From Anabaena cylindrica PCC 7122 (GTDB lineage: Bacteria; Cyanobacteriota; Cyanobacteriia; Cyanobacteriales; Nostocaceae): a DNA stretch of 64,000 nt. Positions 18,325 to 26,651 of this stretch are shown here, piece after piece. A program made the translations under genes and the position numbers. The notes beneath the pieces were generated by a model. That model did no database searches. It was not told the DNA's origin and was given only the letters and a program-made list of their open reading frames with translations. The DNA is taken from the NCBI RefSeq assembly GCF_000317695.1, contig NC_019771.1, positions 5,384,001-5,448,000 on the forward strand, in the 5' to 3' direction. Numbering within the stretch: the stretch's first letter is position 1; the number at the start of each line of letters is the position of its first letter.

Positions 18325-18808
18325 GGAAAGTAAAATAATACTGATTCCTATGGTTAAAGCTGGGGATGGAATATTACGCATAGAGGTTTTGTGGAAAAAT
18401 TAAAGCTGTATATTAACAGCAAGATTAGCTATTTTAAAGTAAGTTCCTAAATTCTTCTACTTGGTACAGATGCGACAAAGTAACCATCAGTATCCCGTTC
18501 AATAATTACATTAAATTCTCTACTCATTTGGGTATGGTGATTGTATTGATATAGTTTATTTTAGAGTATTTTGGGTAAGTGATGCCTGCGGAGGGCGTAG
18601 CCATCGCTTTCTTTTTTTCACGCAGAGGCGCAGAGTCACAGAGAGAAATCAAGAGTGTGAGATCAATACATAACAAATTTTGTAAAAGCGAAAACCCTTC
18701 GATACTATGTTTCATATAATTGGTTTTGTAGTGCTTCAATTTCAGTATTAATGACAATATTTGAGTGGGAATATGTACTTTTTGAGTATTTAGCATTGAA
18801 TTATGATT
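18325..18808. other. Spacer with HicB remnant and a CGCAGAGG repeat
   Basis: 484 bases. Apart from the HicB remnant, a CACGCAGAGGCGCAGAG motif lies around 18619-18646, the same family that brackets the GxxExxY gene at 21 kb. The 90-codon minus-strand frame through here includes that repeat and is not credible. Confidence 0.5.
18447..18527 (-). pseudogene. HicB-family antitoxin remnant
   Basis: A 26-codon frame reading MSREFNVIIERDTDGYFVASVPSRRI, then stop (quoted here in pieces: MSREFNVIIERD, TDGYFVASVP). This matches the start of HicB antitoxins (partially degraded RNase-H-like fold), which normally continue with a PGCHTQG-type segment. Here the frame ends straight after the VASVP strand. 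No hicA toxin frame is recognised beside it. I read it as the decayed end of a lost hicAB pair. Confidence 0.6.
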
Positions 18809-19609
18809 TTATACTGTAGCCAATTTTTCTTTGAGTTTTTCTAATATCATTAGATTTTGTACAAGTATATTTATCGTTGTTTCCTGCTGCTGAAACTGAG
18901 TTTTAATAGTAAGCGTAATTTTATTTTGAACTTTTTTATTTACTACAGCTTGAAGAGCTAAATTATCATCATTACTTTGCAAAGCAACTTTAGCTTTTTC
19001 ATTCCAGTATTTAGCTTCTTTCTGTGCATTTTCAAAATCTTTCTGAATACCTTCTTGATTAGAAACAGCGTTTATTATAGCTTGTTCTATTTCATGAATA
19101 GCCTCTGCTAAAAAGTTAGTAGCGTCTTTTTTAAATTGAGTTTCCTTCTGCGGTTTAGGTTGTAGCAATAATGTTTCTTCAAGTGGCTCTAATATATCAT
19201 CAGCCCATACATCAACATTTTCATCTTCAAAGCTGATTAATGTCCGTGAAACCTCTATGTTATTAGGCTTGCTGCATAATACTTCATTCTGTGATGCTGA
19301 AACTTTCTTCTCCCAAGAGTTAAAGCTGCTTTTAATTTCTTCTAATTTTGGTGTTTGCTCCTCTACAAGATTTTTTAGCCGACTAGATATGGCTTGATAT
19401 CGTTCTTTCTGGAATTTTGCTTGACGTATTAAATCCTGATTACCTGCTTTTAAAGCAAGTTGATACCGATTTTCCCATTTATCAGCTTCTGCTTGAGCTT
19501 TTGCATAATCTCGTTGAGCAATTGTTTGAGCTACACTGGCTCTAGCTGCTCCTTCATGTAACTTTCCTAGAGCTTCTTTTGCTTGTTGATTTTGGTCGTA
19601 ATTTGCCAT
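18809..19609 (-). CDS. PspA/IM30-like coiled-coil protein with duplicated hairpin
   Basis: 266 residues, almost all helical, no membrane segment. Residues 36-82 have the pattern AQAEADKWENRYQLALKAGN, and residues 195-240 repeat it as AQKEAKYWNEKAKVALQSND: Trp45 matches Trp202, Ala52-Leu53 matches Ala209-Leu210, and Leu60 matches Leu217 with a constant offset of 157. The same pattern (AxxWxxkAxxALxxgxedLAxxAL) marks the central hairpin of PspA/Vipp1 membrane-remodelling proteins. The acidic linker 128-150 separates the two halves. The N-terminal amphipathic helix of PspA is not evident. Function unknown; stress or membrane binding is a guess. AT-rich, single gene. Confidence 0.7.
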   Translation of the reverse strand: MANYDQNQQAKEALGKLHEGAARASVAQTIAQRDYAKAQAEADKWENRYQLALKAGNQDLIRQAKFQKERYQAISSRLKNLVEEQTPKLEEIKSSFNSWEKKVSASQNEVLCSKPNNIEVSRTLISFEDENVDVWADDILEPLEETLLLQPKPQKETQFKKDATNFLAEAIHEIEQAIINAVSNQEGIQKDFENAQKEAKYWNEKAKVALQSNDDNLALQAVVNKKVQNKITLTIKTQFQQQETTINILVQNLMILEKLKEKLATV

Positions 19610-19801
19610 AATTCATCACTTTTTATAGATAGAAAATGCTTTATCTATAATAATATCCTTTAGCTACTCATCAAAACTCCATCTGCGCTCTTCTCTGCGT
19701 ATCTGTGCGAAACAAAACTATTATCCAACTCAAAACACCCACATCACAACCCCTAACGGTAAGGTAATAAAAGCCATATTTAGTAAAAATAAACAAAATA
19801 A

Positions 19802-20995
19802 ATGACATCCATAGATTCCCACAAAAAAGCCAAAGCCCTCAAACCCGGAAGCGTGCGCCCCGCCAAAGAACTTTGTAGCGAATGCGGACTATGCGACACC
19901 TACTATATCCACTACGTCAAAGAAGCTTGCGCCTTCATTACCCAAAGAATAGACGAACTAGAAACCACCACCCATAACCGCCCCCGCAACCTCAAAGACG
20001 AAAACGAACTATATTTCGGTGTTCATCAAGAAATGATGTCCGCTAGAAAACAAGAACCCATAGAAGGCGCACAATGGACAGGAATAGTTAGCAGCATAGC
20101 CATAGAAATGCTCAATCGTGGCTTAGTAGAAGGCGTAGTCTGTGTACAAAACACCAAAGAAGACCGCTTTCAACCGATGCCCATCATCGCCCGCACCCCA
20201 GCAGAAATACTAGCAGCCAAAGTCAATAAACCTACCCTATCCCCTAACCTATCCGTATTAGAACAGATAGAAAAATCAGGAATGAAACGGTTATTAGTCA
20301 TCGGTGTAGGTTGTCAAATCCAAGCATTACGAGCCGTCGAGAAAAAACTCGGCTTAGAAAAACTCTACGTACTGGGAACACCATGCGTAGATAATGTTAC
20401 CCGCGCCGGACTGCAAAAATTTCTGGAAACCACCAGCAGATCCCCGGAAACAGTAGTTAGTTACGAATTTATGCAAGACTTCCGGGTACACTTCAAACAC
20501 GAAGACGGTTCAGAAGAAACAGTCCCCTTCTTCGGCTTAAAAACCAACGTCCTCAAAGACATCTTTGCCCCATCCTGTATGAGTTGCTTTGATTACGTCA
20601 ACTCCCTAGCGGATATCGTTGTGGGTTATATGGGCGCACCCTTCAAATGGCAATGGATAGTAGTCAGGAATGATACAGGCAAAGAAATGTTGGAATTAGT
20701 GAAAGACCAAATCGACACCCAGCCTGTGATGTCTAAAGGAGACAGAAAACCTGCTGTACAGCAAAGCATACCAGCTTACGACCAAGCCGTTACCTTACCG
20801 ATGTGGGCTGCAAAATTGATGGGAGTAGTGATAGATAAAATTGGCCCCAAAGGACTGGAATATGCACGTTTTTCTATAGATTCTCACTTTGCGAGAAATT
20901 ATTTATATGTGAAGCGGAATCATGGGGAGAAATTGGAAGCTCATGTACCGGAGTTTGCGAAGCGGATAGTGGGACAGTATAAGTTACCGGAATGA
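19802..20995 (+). CDS. bciB: 3,8-divinyl (proto)chlorophyllide a 8-vinyl reductase, ferredoxin dependent
   Basis: Flavin and iron-sulphur enzyme that reduces the 8-vinyl group of divinyl (proto)chlorophyllide using ferredoxin, a late step in chlorophyll a synthesis. 397 residues of the F420 hydrogenase/dehydrogenase beta-subunit family (FrhB). N-terminal cysteines Cys25-x-x-Cys28-x-x-Cys31 and Cys43 (LCSECGLCDTYY, EACAF), then GVGCQIQALRAVEKKLGLEK, GTPCVDNVTR and FAPSCMSCFDYVN give the iron-sulphur sites. Sequence and length match the Slr1923-type cyanobacterial BciB. The close relative 7-hydroxymethyl chlorophyll a reductase is an alternative family member mostly in plants. Single gene, GC-richer codons than the neighbouring accessory genes. 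Confidence 0.9.
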   Translation: MTSIDSHKKAKALKPGSVRPAKELCSECGLCDTYYIHYVKEACAFITQRIDELETTTHNRPRNLKDENELYFGVHQEMMSARKQEPIEGAQWTGIVSSIAIEMLNRGLVEGVVCVQNTKEDRFQPMPIIARTPAEILAAKVNKPTLSPNLSVLEQIEKSGMKRLLVIGVGCQIQALRAVEKKLGLEKLYVLGTPCVDNVTRAGLQKFLETTSRSPETVVSYEFMQDFRVHFKHEDGSEETVPFFGLKTNVLKDIFAPSCMSCFDYVNSLADIVVGYMGAPFKWQWIVVRNDTGKEMLELVKDQIDTQPVMSKGDRKPAVQQSIPAYDQAVTLPMWAAKLMGVVIDKIGPKGLEYARFSIDSHFARNYLYVKRNHGEKLEAHVPEFAKRIVGQYKLPE

Positions 20996-21000
20996 TAGCT

Positions 21001-21027
21001 CACGCAGAGGCGCAGAGACACAGAGAG
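21001..21027. repeat. 27-bp inverted repeat, distal arm (3' side of the GxxExxY gene)
   Basis: CACGCAGAGGCGCAGAGACA plus CAGAGAG. It is the reverse complement of 21410-21436 at 25 of 27 positions and ends 3 nt from the stop codon of the enclosed gene. Confidence 0.85.
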
Positions 21028-21030
21028 TTT

Positions 21031-21408
21031 TCAGAGTCCGTTGACTACTCGTGTGATGCCGTCTTTGATGAGTGGGACGTTAAAGTTAATTAGTAGTCCA
21101 ACTTTTTTATTAGCAAGGCGTAGATAGGTTAATAGCTGCTTTTTGTGTACAGGATGGATAGTTTCCACTGATTTGAGTTCGACAATCACCTTGTCTTCAA
21201 CTATCAAATCAGCACGGAAACCTTCTTCCAAAACCACACCCTCATAGAGGATGGGAATAATTACCTGTCTTCTCACCTCAAACTTTCGTCTCCTCAACTC
21301 AACATCCATCACCGTCTCATAAACCGACTCCAACAAACCAGGTCCCAAAGTAGTGTGAACCTTGTAGGCTACATCAACAATAACTCCCGAAATCTCATTC
21401 TCAATCAT
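21031..21408 (-). CDS. GxxExxY protein
   Basis: 125 residues of the GxxExxY family (PF13366-type), which has a PD-(D/E)xK nuclease-like core. The naming motif is seen as Gly24-Leu-Leu-Glu27-Ser-Val-Tyr30. Candidate active-site residues follow: Asp67 in FRADLIV and Glu77-x-Lys79 in VELK. All are present, so the fold should be intact. Biochemical function is not established for the family. The gene is enclosed almost exactly by 27-bp inverted repeats (21001-21027 and 21410-21436), leaving 3 nt after the stop and 1 nt before the start. The proximal arm provides AGAGG motifs upstream of the ATG. The arrangement looks like a mobile or self-contained cassette inserted between bciB and the 21450 gene. 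Confidence 0.88.
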   Translation of the reverse strand: MIENEISGVIVDVAYKVHTTLGPGLLESVYETVMDVELRRRKFEVRRQVIIPILYEGVVLEEGFRADLIVEDKVIVELKSVETIHPVHKKQLLTYLRLANKKVGLLINFNVPLIKDGITRVVNGL

Positions 21409-21409
21409 C

Positions 21410-21436
21410 CTCTCTGTGCCTCTGCGTCTCTGCGTG
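21410..21436. repeat. 27-bp inverted repeat, proximal arm (5' side of the GxxExxY gene)
   Basis: CTCTCTGTGCCTCTGCGTCT plus CTGCGTG; pairs with 21001-21027. Related CTCTGCG/CGCAGAG motifs occur at 4705, 18619, 19686 and 48080-48110. Confidence 0.85.
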
Positions 21437-21449
21437 CAAAAATCTTACC

Positions 21450-22679
21450 TCATACCTCCCCCACAGCCTCAATAGCTGCTTGGAGTGCGATCGCAACATG
21501 AGTCCAATGAGTCCCTCCCTGGCAATACACAATATAAGGCTCACGCAAAGGCCCATCCGCCGATAACTCTAAGGTACTTCCCTCAATAAATGTCCCCCCA
21601 GCCATCACTACTTGGCTCTCATACCCCGGCATATCATCAGGAACGGGGTCTAAATAAGAACCAATAGGGGAACACTGTTGGATGGCTTTACAGAAGGCAA
21701 TCAGCTTTTTGGCTGAACCCAGTTTAATGGCTTGAATTACATCCCCCCGTGGTGCTAAAGGTGCGGGGTTAACGGGATAACCGAGTTTGTCAAATACATA
21801 ACCTGTGAGGTATGTTCCCTTCATGGCCTCACCCACCATCTGCGGTGCTAAGAATAATCCTTGGAATAAAAGGCGATTTTGATCAAAGGTAGCACCCCCA
21901 GCACTACCAATACCAGGAGCTGTTAGGCGACAAGCCGCAGCTTCTACTAAGTCAGCCCTACCTGCAATATACCCACCAGCACTGACAACGGTTCCACCAG
22001 GATTTTTAATTAATGATCCCGCCATTAAGTCAGCACCTACGGCTGTCGGTTCTTGGGTTTCAATAAATTCGCCGTAGCAGTTATCTACAAAACAAATGGT
22101 GCGCGGATTTTGCTGTTTGACTAGGTGGACAATCTTCCCAATATCCGCAATTGACAAACTCGGCCGCCAAGAATAACCACAGGAACGCTGAATTAACACT
22201 AACCTTGTACTATCAGTGATGCTAGTGCTTAAGGTTTGCCAATCCACTGTTCCTTCAGAATTTAGCTCCAATTGTCGATAATTTATGCCAAAATCAATAA
22301 GGGAACCTTGGCCTTGTCCTCGTAGGCCAATTACCTCTTCAAGCGTATCGTAGGGAGAACCAACTACTGCTAACATTTCATCTCCAGGACGGAGTACACC
22401 AAACAGCGCACAGGCGATCGCATGAGTTCCCGAAACAAACTGCACTCGCACCACCGCAGCTTCGGCACCCATCACTTCCGCGAATACTTTATCTAAAGTT
22501 TCTCGTCCTAAATCATCGTGTCCATAACCACTTACACCCGCAAAATGGTGTGCGCCCACACGATGATTACGAAAACCGTCTAGTACTCGTTTAAGATTAT
22601 GCTTGACCTGAGCGTCAATACCAGAAAAAATCTCTAATAGTGCCTGTTCTGCTTGCCGCAGCTTTTCTAAGCTGTTCAT
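21450..22679 (-). CDS. Methionine gamma-lyase family (aluminium resistance-like) PLP enzyme
   Basis: 409 residues. PLP-dependent fold-type I protein of the YnbB/'aluminium resistance' group, annotated widely as methionine gamma-lyase family. Visible: the cofactor-binding SGTHAIACALFGVLRPGDE, CFVDNCYGEF with the Asp that pairs the pyridine nitrogen, and SLIKNPGG with the probable Schiff-base lysine. The substrate is not established. I start at ATG 22679 because GAGGAA lies 5 nt before it; the ATG 15 nt upstream has no SD. Divergent from desC, sharing a 110-nt spacer. Confidence 0.85.
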   Translation of the reverse strand: MNSLEKLRQAEQALLEIFSGIDAQVKHNLKRVLDGFRNHRVGAHHFAGVSGYGHDDLGRETLDKVFAEVMGAEAAVVRVQFVSGTHAIACALFGVLRPGDEMLAVVGSPYDTLEEVIGLRGQGQGSLIDFGINYRQLELNSEGTVDWQTLSTSITDSTRLVLIQRSCGYSWRPSLSIADIGKIVHLVKQQNPRTICFVDNCYGEFIETQEPTAVGADLMAGSLIKNPGGTVVSAGGYIAGRADLVEAAACRLTAPGIGSAGGATFDQNRLLFQGLFLAPQMVGEAMKGTYLTGYVFDKLGYPVNPAPLAPRGDVIQAIKLGSAKKLIAFCKAIQQCSPIGSYLDPVPDDMPGYESQVVMAGGTFIEGSTLELSADGPLREPYIVYCQGGTHWTHVAIALQAAIEAVGEV

Positions 22680-22789
22680 TGTTTCCTCATTCAAAAAAAT
22701 ATAGATATGCGGATTTATGGCGCGTAGCGCCTAGCTACTCGAACGGATCGTGCAGACGGGGCTAAACAATTTTCTATTCAGGATATTGC

Positions 22790-23605
22790 ATGACAATTGC
22801 TACTTCTAAACCTCAAATTAACTGGGTTAACACCCTATTTTTCGTTGGACTCCACGTCGGCGCTTTATTCGCTTTGGTTCCTAGTAACTTTAGCTGGAAC
22901 GCCGTCGGTATTGCATTATTTCTCTACTGGGTGACTGGTGGTTTAGGCATTACCCTGGGATATCACCGTCTTGTTACCCACCGTAGTTTTCAAACACCCA
23001 AATGGTTAGAGTATGTCCTAGTTATCTTTGGGACATTCTCCTGTGAGGGTGGGCCAATTGAATGGGTAGGTACACACCGTATCCATCACTTGCACTCGGA
23101 TACAGAAAAAGATCCCCATGATTCAAATAAAGGTTTCTGGTGGAGCCACATGGGCTGGATGATTCATTTCGCTCCGGCTCACGATGAAGTTCCCCGTTTC
23201 ACTAAAGACATCATAGATGACCCAGTTTATCAGTTTTTACAGAAAAATTTCATTTTCTTACAAATTGCTTTGGGTTTAGCACTATTTTTCTTAGGTGGCT
23301 GGTCTTTTGTTGTTTGGGGAATTTTCTTTCGTATTGTTTGGGTTTACCACTGTACCTGGTTGGTTAACAGTGCTACCCATCAATTTGGCTATCGCAGTCA
23401 TGAATCTGGTGATAAATCCACTAACTGCTGGTGGGTAGCCCTACTAGTATTTGGGGAAGGCTGGCACAATAACCACCACGCCTTTCAATACTCAGCCCGT
23501 CATGGCCTAGAATGGTGGGAAATTGATATGACTTGGATGACAATTCAATTACTGCAATTACTTGGCCTAGCTACAAATGTGAAGCTGGCTGATCGCAAGC
23601 AGTAA
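22790..23605 (+). CDS. desC: Delta-9 acyl-lipid desaturase
   Basis: Membrane di-iron enzyme putting the first double bond at position 9 of stearoyl (C18) chains on glycerolipids, with ferredoxin as donor. 271 residues, the compact cyanobacterial length. Three histidine boxes: HRLVTH at 59-64, HRIHH at 96-100, and HNNHH at 226-230, arranged as in the acyl-CoA/DesC branch. Hydrophobic segments surround them. AGGA precedes the ATG. It is the first gene of desC-desA-desB, the same order as described in Anabaena variabilis. Confidence 0.93.
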   Translation: MTIATSKPQINWVNTLFFVGLHVGALFALVPSNFSWNAVGIALFLYWVTGGLGITLGYHRLVTHRSFQTPKWLEYVLVIFGTFSCEGGPIEWVGTHRIHHLHSDTEKDPHDSNKGFWWSHMGWMIHFAPAHDEVPRFTKDIIDDPVYQFLQKNFIFLQIALGLALFFLGGWSFVVWGIFFRIVWVYHCTWLVNSATHQFGYRSHESGDKSTNCWWVALLVFGEGWHNNHHAFQYSARHGLEWWEIDMTWMTIQLLQLLGLATNVKLADRKQ

Positions 23606-23770
23606 ATCATAGTCAATATTCATATAGTCAATAGTCATATAGTCAATTATTTGTTGACTTGCGATTATTGGCTTTTAAATTGCGAGTATTGATATTTTTC
23701 ACCAAAACTTTTTTGCAAATTCGGAAAATTTAGCAAATTTTTTTTTCAAGTGCGTTATTGTAACTTAGCT

Positions 23771-23779
23771 TGCTATAAT
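23771..23779 (+). promoter_or_regulatory. Extended -10 promoter for desA
   Basis: TGCTATAAT is an extended -10 element (TG-n-TATAAT). No good -35 at 17 nt, as is usual for extended -10 promoters. It would give a 5' leader of roughly 75 nt before desA, a region rich in T. Cold-induced desaturase genes commonly have such leaders; regulation by cold is not seen directly. Confidence 0.5.
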
Positions 23780-23862
23780 CCGAAGAATTAATGTTACAAA
23801 ACTTTGCGATTAGTTACTTTTTAGTAGCTTTGTAGAGAATTTTTGTTCTTTTTCAGGTATTC

Positions 23863-24918
23863 ATGACTACAACAATTAACAACCAGATAAATAACGTTTC
23901 TACAGACCTTGGTAATTCTGACCTGAAGCTTAAAGATATTATCAAAAGTCTGCCAAAAGAATGTTTTCAGAAAAATAGTCGCAAGGCTTGGACACAAGTA
24001 GTACTTAGTCTCTTAATGGCTGGCTTAGGTTACTTCTTCCTGGCTATTTCTCCTTGGTTTCTGTTACCTCTAGCTTGGATTTTTACAGGAACTGCTTTAA
24101 CAGGTTTTTTTGTTATCGGACATGATTGCGGTCATCGTTCTTTTTCCAACCGTCGTTGGGTAAATGATTTAGTTGGACATTTCTTCATGATGTTCTTAAT
24201 TTACCCATTCCATAGTTGGCGCATTAAACATAATTATCACCATAAACATACAAACAAGCTGGATGAAGATAACGCTTGGCATCCCATTAGAACAGAAGTT
24301 TTTGAAAGTTGGGATAAAACCAGACAGTCAGCTTTTGTATTGTTCATGGAGAAACGCCTGTGGTGGGTAGGTTCTATTGGACATTGGGCTGTTGTGCATT
24401 TTGACGCACGCAAATTTCAACCAAAAGAACAATCTAGCGTCAAGCTTTCTGTAGCTGTCGTTATCATATTTGCCGCTATCGTTTTCCCCACACTCATTGC
24501 TACAACTGGTATTTGGGGATTTATCAAATTCTGGTTTATACCCTGGATGGTTTACCATTTCTGGATGAGTACATTTACAATTGTTCACCACACTACTGCT
24601 GATGTTCCTTTTACAACTGCTGACAAATGGAACGAAGCTTTAGCACAGTTATTCGGTACAATCCATTGTGATTATCCTCGTTGGGTAGAAATTCTTTGCC
24701 ACGATATTAATGTCCACGTTCCCCATCATATTTCTACTGCCATTCCTTCTTATAATTTGCGGTTAGCTTACAGCAGCATTAAAGAAAATTGGAGCAGTTA
24801 TTTACATGATGAATGTAAGTTTTCTTGGTCTTTAATGAAGCAAATTACAGACGAATGCCAACTCTACACAACTGATGTGGGCTATAAGACTTTCTCAGAA
24901 TATTATGCAGGTAAATAA
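23863..24918 (+). CDS. desA: Delta-12 acyl-lipid desaturase
   Basis: Membrane di-iron enzyme adding a double bond at position 12 of oleoyl chains on membrane lipids. 351 residues. Histidine boxes HDCGH (87-91), HNYHH (123-127) and HVPHH (285-289) are those of the omega-6 desaturase group. Four or more membrane segments lie between boxes. Second gene of the desaturase cluster, with its own probable promoter (23771-23779), 257 nt after desC. Confidence 0.94.
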   Translation: MTTTINNQINNVSTDLGNSDLKLKDIIKSLPKECFQKNSRKAWTQVVLSLLMAGLGYFFLAISPWFLLPLAWIFTGTALTGFFVIGHDCGHRSFSNRRWVNDLVGHFFMMFLIYPFHSWRIKHNYHHKHTNKLDEDNAWHPIRTEVFESWDKTRQSAFVLFMEKRLWWVGSIGHWAVVHFDARKFQPKEQSSVKLSVAVVIIFAAIVFPTLIATTGIWGFIKFWFIPWMVYHFWMSTFTIVHHTTADVPFTTADKWNEALAQLFGTIHCDYPRWVEILCHDINVHVPHHISTAIPSYNLRLAYSSIKENWSSYLHDECKFSWSLMKQITDECQLYTTDVGYKTFSEYYAGK

Positions 24919-25131
24919 TTAATAATTCAGGATAAGTTAGGACTTTAACTTTTATCCTCTTGAATTTATTCATGGCAATTTTTCATGCAGAAATATTCTG
25001 AAGAAAATTGCCAGCTTTCACCTGCTTTTAAGTTGGTGAAGTCTTAAAAATTTCCCCAATTTGGCATAGATTAAGGTAATATAAATTACCACCGAAATTA
25101 AGTTTAGCTTTACATCAAATCACCAAATCCA

Positions 25132-26208
25132 GTGCAACTAGATACAATCAATCTCAACGAATTAGATAGCTCTGAATCATCTGAGGAAACAACCAAGTTA
25201 CCCTTTACCCTTCAGGACTTAAAAGCTGCCATTCCTGCTGAATGTTTTCAGCCTAGTGTGATTAAATCACTTTATTATTTTTTTCGTGACATCTTGATTA
25301 TCGGTCTGCTTTATGCAGTTGCTAATTATCTAGATTCTTGGTATTTCTGGCCAATTTTCTGGGTCATGCAAGGAACAATGTTTTGGGCTTTATTTGTAGT
25401 CGGTCATGACTGTGGACACCAATCTTTTTCTAAGCATAAATGGCTAAATGATTTGGTTGGTCATCTCTCCCACATTCCAATTCTAGTTCCTTATCACGGC
25501 TGGAGAATTAGTCACAGAACTCACCACAAAAATACAGGCAGCTTGGAGAATGATGAAAGCTGGTATCCTGTATCTGAATCAGAATACGACGAGATGCCTT
25601 TATTACAAAGAATAGGGCGTTTTTATGTGTTCTTATTGGCTTATCCAGTATATTTGTTTAAGCGTTCTCCTGGTAAGGAAGGCTCTCACTTTTCACCCAG
25701 TAGCCCTCTTTTCAAGCCTGCGGAAAAATGGGATATTATTACTAGCACAACACTCTGGATTGGCTTTGTAGCTTTGTTAGGTTTCTTTACCTACCAATGG
25801 GGTTGGATGTGGTTGTTAAAATACTACGCTGCTCCATATATTGTGTTTATAATTTGGCTGGATTTGGTGACATTTTTACATCACACTGAGCCAGGTATTC
25901 CCTGGTATCGTGGGGAAGAATGGACTTTCTTGAAAGGTGCGATTTCTAGTATTGATAGAGATTACGGTTTTGTTAATCATATCCATCACGATATCGGTAC
26001 TCATGTTGCTCACCACATTTTCCTAAATATGCCTCATTACAATTTATTGAAGGCAACTAAGGCAATTAAACCAATTATGGGTGAGTACTTTTTTGAGTCT
26101 AAAGAACCAGTTTGGAAGTCTTTATGGCGTTCTGCTATCAGTTGTCATTTTGTTCCAGATACGGGAAATAAGGTTTACTACACTTCTAAGAGTCAGAATG
26201 TGAAGTAA
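25132..26208 (+). CDS. desB: Omega-3 (delta-15) acyl-lipid desaturase
   Basis: Membrane di-iron enzyme that makes alpha-linolenic from linoleic chains. 358 residues. Histidine boxes HDCGH (92-96), HRTHH (128-132) and HVAHH (291-295); the HRTHH and HVAHH forms are typical of omega-3 desaturases and distinguish it from DesA. Start is a GTG at 25132; no in-frame ATG is available before the conserved region. Ends with a clear terminator at 26233-26256. In cyanobacteria desB is the most strongly cold-induced of the set. Confidence 0.93.
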   Translation: MQLDTINLNELDSSESSEETTKLPFTLQDLKAAIPAECFQPSVIKSLYYFFRDILIIGLLYAVANYLDSWYFWPIFWVMQGTMFWALFVVGHDCGHQSFSKHKWLNDLVGHLSHIPILVPYHGWRISHRTHHKNTGSLENDESWYPVSESEYDEMPLLQRIGRFYVFLLAYPVYLFKRSPGKEGSHFSPSSPLFKPAEKWDIITSTTLWIGFVALLGFFTYQWGWMWLLKYYAAPYIVFIIWLDLVTFLHHTEPGIPWYRGEEWTFLKGAISSIDRDYGFVNHIHHDIGTHVAHHIFLNMPHYNLLKATKAIKPIMGEYFFESKEPVWKSLWRSAISCHFVPDTGNKVYYTSKSQNVK

Positions 26209-26232
26209 TTAGTAGATTATTGAGATAAATGA

Positions 26233-26256
26233 AGTCCGCGTCGGCGGGCTTTTTTT
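26233..26256 (+). terminator. Rho-independent terminator of desB
   Basis: AGTCCGC-GTCG-GCGGGCT followed by TTTTTT, 25 nt after the desB stop; one G-T wobble in the stem. Confidence 0.85.
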
Positions 26257-26273
26257 GTTTCATATCGTCTAGT

Positions 26274-26549
26274 ATGACAAAAGAGGTGATTGCGATAGAA
26301 ATTAAACAAATGCCAGAAATAGAGAACTTAGAAGTTACTGTAGAAGAATATTTAGAAGGAATGGCAGCTGGTATAGATATTTTAGAATTAAAGAGGCTGA
26401 AAATATCGGGTATTCCCGAAGATTTAGCGTTGGAGGTAATGAAAATTACACCTCGTGTCATTAATGGCACAGCAACCCCTGAAGAAATCGTGAGAGGAAT
26501 TATGATTTTAACGCCTTCACTTAGAGAACAACTCACTGATAAAAATTGA
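26274..26549 (+). CDS. Small acidic protein of unknown function
   Basis: 91 residues from ATG 26274. A longer frame from ATG 26229 would run through the desB terminator and is not credible. Composition is acidic and soluble, with predicted helices (ENLEVTVEEYLEGMAAGIDI, then GIPEDLALEVMKITPRVING). No motif recognised. No SD is clear; an internal ATG at 26310 is an alternative start. Lies about 100 nt before the AAA ATPase on the same strand and could belong with that module. An overlapping minus-strand frame of 161 codons has no support. Confidence 0.5.
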   Translation: MTKEVIAIEIKQMPEIENLEVTVEEYLEGMAAGIDILELKRLKISGIPEDLALEVMKITPRVINGTATPEEIVRGIMILTPSLREQLTDKN

Positions 26550-26651
26550 AGTAAAGAACCTGAGTGCGAAACTTTTCGCTCATTATTTGCCGTATCTGGT
26601 AATAATGAATAACTAGCTGATCTTGAGTATGTAAAATTGGTAAACAAGGTT

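Noticed and set aside
18351..18404. Possible HicA toxin remnant on the plus strand beside the HicB fragment
   Set aside because: The 17-residue frame shows no HicA motif and lies on the opposite strand.
18524..18796. 90-codon minus-strand frame
   Set aside because: Contains the dispersed CGCAGAGG repeat in its middle, lacks an SD and resembles no protein.
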